Source of the DNA: Bacillota bacterium
GTDB taxonomy: Bacteria; Bacillota_C; Negativicutes; JAEYSJ01
Direction: 5' to 3'
NCBI GenBank assembly: GCA_023434855.1
Contig: JAEYSJ010000184.1
Location: forward strand, 1 to 16,494
Length of the DNA: 16,494 nt
Part shown: positions 14,476-16,494 of the stretch, piece after piece
Layout: each line of letters starts with the position of its first letter
Position numbering within the stretch: position 1 is the stretch's first letter
The notes under the pieces: model-generated
Databases searched by the model: none
The model's input: only the letters and a program-made list of their open reading frames with translations
Told to the model about the DNA's origin: nothing
Position numbers and translations under genes: made by a program

Positions 14476-14519
14476 GAACCACAGAGGACACAGAGTGGAC
14501 CGGCGCGATATTATCGCGC
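14476..14519 (+). repeat. Dispersed intergenic repeat, copy 2 (half element)
   Basis: A direct copy of 13882-13926. Its 7-bp hairpin is GCGCGAT, loop ATT, ATCGCGC. Relative to copy 1 the outermost pair has changed from A-T to G-C on both arms, which preserves pairing. The CTCTGTGTCC-type right arm seen after copy 1 is missing here. It lies between the SCIFF terminator and the maturase start. Confidence 0.85.
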
Positions 14520-14564
14520 AAGGATTAAGTATTATTGGCACTGCGATAAATGAAAGGTGAAAAA

Positions 14565-15929
14565 ATGGAAATTAATAAATTAATTCATCGATTTTATAAC
14601 AACGGAATGTATATCCTGCTGGATATTAACAGCGGTGCTGTACATATAATCGATAAACTTGTTTATGACATTACAGGCATTTTTGACGGCAGCAACGATG
14701 CCGCTGTCCTGGCAGCGTTATCGGGAGCTTACGACGAGGCTGAAGTGCAGGAGGCTTTGGGCGAACTGCACGATTTGATCGACATGGGGCAATTGTTCTC
14801 TCCGCCGCTGGCTGTGCCGCCTACCTTTAGCGCCCAGTCTTTGGTCAAGTCCCTATGCCTGCATATTGCCCATGATTGCAATTTGCGCTGCAATTACTGC
14901 TTTGCCGGAACAGGAGATTTCGGGCATGACCGCAGCTTAATGTCCAAACAGGTTGGTGAGCGGGCGGTAGATTTTATCATTGAAAACAGCGGGGCACGCC
15001 GTCATTGCGAAATCGACTTTTTTGGCGGTGAGCCGCTGCTTAATATGGCTACTGTAAAGCATGTTGTTGAGTACGTGCGGCGCCGGGAGACAGAAACAGG
15101 GAAGATTTTCAAATTGACACTGACAACCAATGCCGTGCTGCTGGACGAAAAAATCACCAAATATCTTAATGACAATAATATCAGTTTAGTACTGAGTCTG
15201 GACGGACGCCAGGCGGTTCATGACCGTATGCGGCCTTATGCTGACGGCAGCGGCAGCTTTGCCGATGTTGTGCACAATGTCCGGCATGTAGTAGATTCAC
15301 GGGACGGGCAAAATTATTACTTGCGGGGCACCTTTACCGCCTACAATACGGATTTTGCCGCCGACGTACTGGCAATGGCCGACATGGGGTTTAAGCAATT
15401 ATCTGTCGAACCGGTTGTGGCCAAAGATGCGGATTATGCATTGCAAGAAGAGCATTTGCCGGAGCTGTACAGGCAGTATGAACTATTGGCAGAAGAGTAT
15501 CTTGCCCGCAAAATGGCTGGCCGTGGGTTTGAATTTTTCCATTTTAACCTGGATATTAACAACGGCCCTTGTGTAGCAAAACGACTCAGCGGCTGCGGGG
15601 CAGGGCACGAATATTTTGCCGTTACCCCAGAGGGTGACCTATATCCCTGCCACCAATTTGTCGGGCGGGAAGAATTCTTGCTGGGCAATGTATTTGACGG
15701 GGTGAAGAAACAAGAATTGCCCCGCCAGTTTCGTCAGGCCCATGTGCTCAACAAACAGGAGTGCCGCGACTGCTGGGCCCGGTTTTATTGCAGCGGGGGT
15801 TGTCATGCCAATGCCAATTTGTTTAATGACACGATTGACCGGCCGTATAAAGTAGGGTGTGAACTGCAGAAAAAGCGCCTGGAATGCGCCCTGATGATCC
15901 AGGCAAAATTAGCCGTAAAGGATGAATAA
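14565..15929 (+). CDS. scfB: SCIFF radical SAM maturase (SPASM domain)
   Basis: A 454-residue enzyme. The N-terminal 90 residues resemble a peptide-recognition region (MYILLDINSGAVHIIDKLVYD). The radical SAM site CNLRCNYC gives cluster ligands C105, C109 and C112, followed by FFGGEPLLN, LTTNAVLL and LVLSLDGRQAVHDRMR. The C-terminal SPASM domain has C336, C344, C362 and then the C-x2-C-x5-C-x3-C block at C400, C403, C409 and C413, ending with C432; these bind two auxiliary [4Fe-4S] clusters. Such enzymes form the thioether bonds in SCIFF peptides using SAM. The ATG at 14565 has AAAGGTGA (14553-14560) 4-5 bp upstream; the in-frame ATG at 14550 would place that site inside the gene. It is separated from the SCIFF gene by 178 bp with a terminator and a repeat. 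Confidence 0.95.
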   Translation: MEINKLIHRFYNNGMYILLDINSGAVHIIDKLVYDITGIFDGSNDAAVLAALSGAYDEAEVQEALGELHDLIDMGQLFSPPLAVPPTFSAQSLVKSLCLHIAHDCNLRCNYCFAGTGDFGHDRSLMSKQVGERAVDFIIENSGARRHCEIDFFGGEPLLNMATVKHVVEYVRRRETETGKIFKLTLTTNAVLLDEKITKYLNDNNISLVLSLDGRQAVHDRMRPYADGSGSFADVVHNVRHVVDSRDGQNYYLRGTFTAYNTDFAADVLAMADMGFKQLSVEPVVAKDADYALQEEHLPELYRQYELLAEEYLARKMAGRGFEFFHFNLDINNGPCVAKRLSGCGAGHEYFAVTPEGDLYPCHQFVGREEFLLGNVFDGVKKQELPRQFRQAHVLNKQECRDCWARFYCSGGCHANANLFNDTIDRPYKVGCELQKKRLECALMIQAKLAVKDE

Positions 15930-16022
15930 AAAAACATAATATGGCCAATGGCGGTGAATAAAAAACGCCTTGGAAGGATAAAGGCTATGCAACGTTGAAA
16001 GAATAACCATTAGGTTTTATAC

Positions 16023-16050
16023 AGGGGTGGGTTTCCGCCCCTTTATTTCT
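16023..16050 (+). terminator. Intrinsic terminator after the SCIFF maturase gene
   Basis: AGGGGTGG (16023-16030) pairs with CCGCCCCT (16035-16042), with one G-U pair and a GTTT loop, followed by TTATTTCT. It lies 93 bp after the maturase stop and ends 25 bp before hypC. It could equally act as an attenuator in a hypC leader starting further upstream, but I see no convincing promoter between 15930 and 16020. Confidence 0.65.
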
Positions 16051-16075
16051 GCATCAGATAAAGGGGGCGCCTAAC

Positions 16076-16300
16076 ATGTGTTTAGCAGTACCGGGGCAGA
16101 TTGTGGATAAAATCGATATGCTGGCAACAGTGGAGATCAGCGGAGTGAGAAGAGAGATCAGCTTAATGCTTCTGCCTACGGCACAGGTGGGTGATTTCGT
16201 GCTGGTTCACGCCGGCTTTGCCATTCAGGCGATCGATGAAGAGGAAGCAAGACAGACGCTGGAATTGTTCAAGGAGTTGGAAAAATATGCTGAGCGCTAA
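16076..16300 (+). CDS. hypC: HypC/HybG/HupF hydrogenase assembly chaperone
   Basis: A 74-residue protein with the family start MCLAVPGQI, including the essential Cys2 that binds HypD and iron. [12 protein letters not shown] and [21 protein letters not shown] are the rest of the HypC signature. With HypD it forms the scaffold on which the Fe(CN)2CO group of [NiFe]-hydrogenases is assembled, and it then delivers it to the large-subunit precursor in the cytoplasm. The ATG is preceded by AAGGGGG (16061-16067) at 8 bp. The 3' end overlaps hypD by 14 bp. Confidence 0.96.
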   Translation: MCLAVPGQIVDKIDMLATVEISGVRREISLMLLPTAQVGDFVLVHAGFAIQAIDEEEARQTLELFKELEKYAER

Positions 16301-16494
16301 GCTTGGTAATGAGGCTGTTCGTCAGGCTGCCGATTTCTTTACCGGCCAAATCAGCAGCCTGGTTGATAGGCCTATCCGGTTAATGGAGGTATGCGGCACT
16401 CATACGGTGGCAATTTTTAAGGCCGGTATCCGCCAGCTATTGCCCCCCCAGCTGGAACTGGTCAGCGGTCCGGGCTGCCCGGTATGTGTAACAC
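16287..16494 (+). CDS. hypD: HypD hydrogenase maturation protein (3' partial)
   Basis: The first 69 codons of hypD are present; the window ends inside the gene. The sequence starts [18 protein letters not shown] and contains the conserved [17 protein letters not shown] (C36) and SGPGCPVCV (C64, C67), both typical of HypD. HypD carries a [4Fe-4S] cluster near its C-terminus (not in view) and works with HypC and HypE to build the Fe(CN)2CO unit. The ATG lies 10 bp after AAGGAG (16271-16276), inside the hypC coding sequence, which indicates tight translational coupling. Confidence 0.95.
   Translation, partial: MLSAKLGNEAVRQAADFFTGQISSLVDRPIRLMEVCGTHTVAIFKAGIRQLLPPQLELVSGPGCPVCVT

Noticed and set aside
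14550..14564. Earlier ATG of the SCIFF maturase
   Set aside because: The good ribosome site AAAGGTGA lies between the two ATGs, favouring 14565; no site precedes 14550.
15930..16022. Possible riboswitch in the hypC leader
   Set aside because: A small GCCTT/AAGGC hairpin is present, but I could match no known riboswitch consensus and see no promoter.

Overview
The window looks like chromosomal DNA of an anaerobic, endospore-forming member of the Bacillota, probably a clostridial or Negativicutes/Sporomusaceae-type organism. The evidence is the rapZ-yvcK-whiA block, Gram-positive Shine-Dalgarno sites (AGGAGG type), a SpoIIM-family protein, a signal-less cell-wall amidase of the mother-cell type, a SCIFF ranthipeptide locus and [NiFe]-hydrogenase maturation genes. 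The lineage is inferred from gene content only.

Layout. (1) 2-4700, plus strand: the end of a PHP-domain hydrolase gene, then rapZ, yvcK, whiA and a membrane-anchored polysaccharide deacetylase, tightly packed and probably co-transcribed. (2) 4737-5378, minus strand: an N-acetylmuramoyl-L-alanine amidase convergent with that operon. (3) 5379-5719: an intergenic stretch with a strong plus-strand terminator that has no obvious gene in front of it. (4) 5720-12660, plus strand: a seven-gene membrane/AAA+ cluster (GPDPase-type membrane protein, DUF4129, DUF4350, MoxR, DUF58, SpoIIM-like, RDD). This set is conserved in many bacteria but its function is not known. The moxR gene inside it is bracketed by two large palindromic elements. 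(5) 12762-13844: a secreted protein I do not recognise, with its own clear sigma-A promoter. (6) 13845-14564: repeat-rich intergenic DNA holding the 46-residue SCIFF precursor gene, with its own promoter and terminator. (7) 14565-15929: the radical SAM/SPASM SCIFF maturase. (8) 16076 to the end: hypC and the start of hypD.

How the genes work together. RapZ, YvcK and WhiA link nucleotide-dependent regulation, central carbon/cell-wall metabolism and cell division. The deacetylase and amidase act on cell-surface polymers. MoxR and DUF58 are expected to act as an AAA+ chaperone with a vWA-like partner next to the membrane proteins of the same cluster. The SCIFF peptide is the substrate of the radical SAM enzyme, which should install Cys thioether cross-links; a terminator between the two genes probably sets precursor in excess over enzyme. 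HypC and HypD build the Fe(CN)2CO part of the [NiFe]-hydrogenase active site.

The most noteworthy items are the SCIFF/ranthipeptide system, the paired dispersed repeats (with a compensatory base change) that bracket the SCIFF precursor gene, the two palindromes flanking moxR, and the orphan terminator at 5543. I found no rRNA, tRNA, CRISPR array or insertion sequence.
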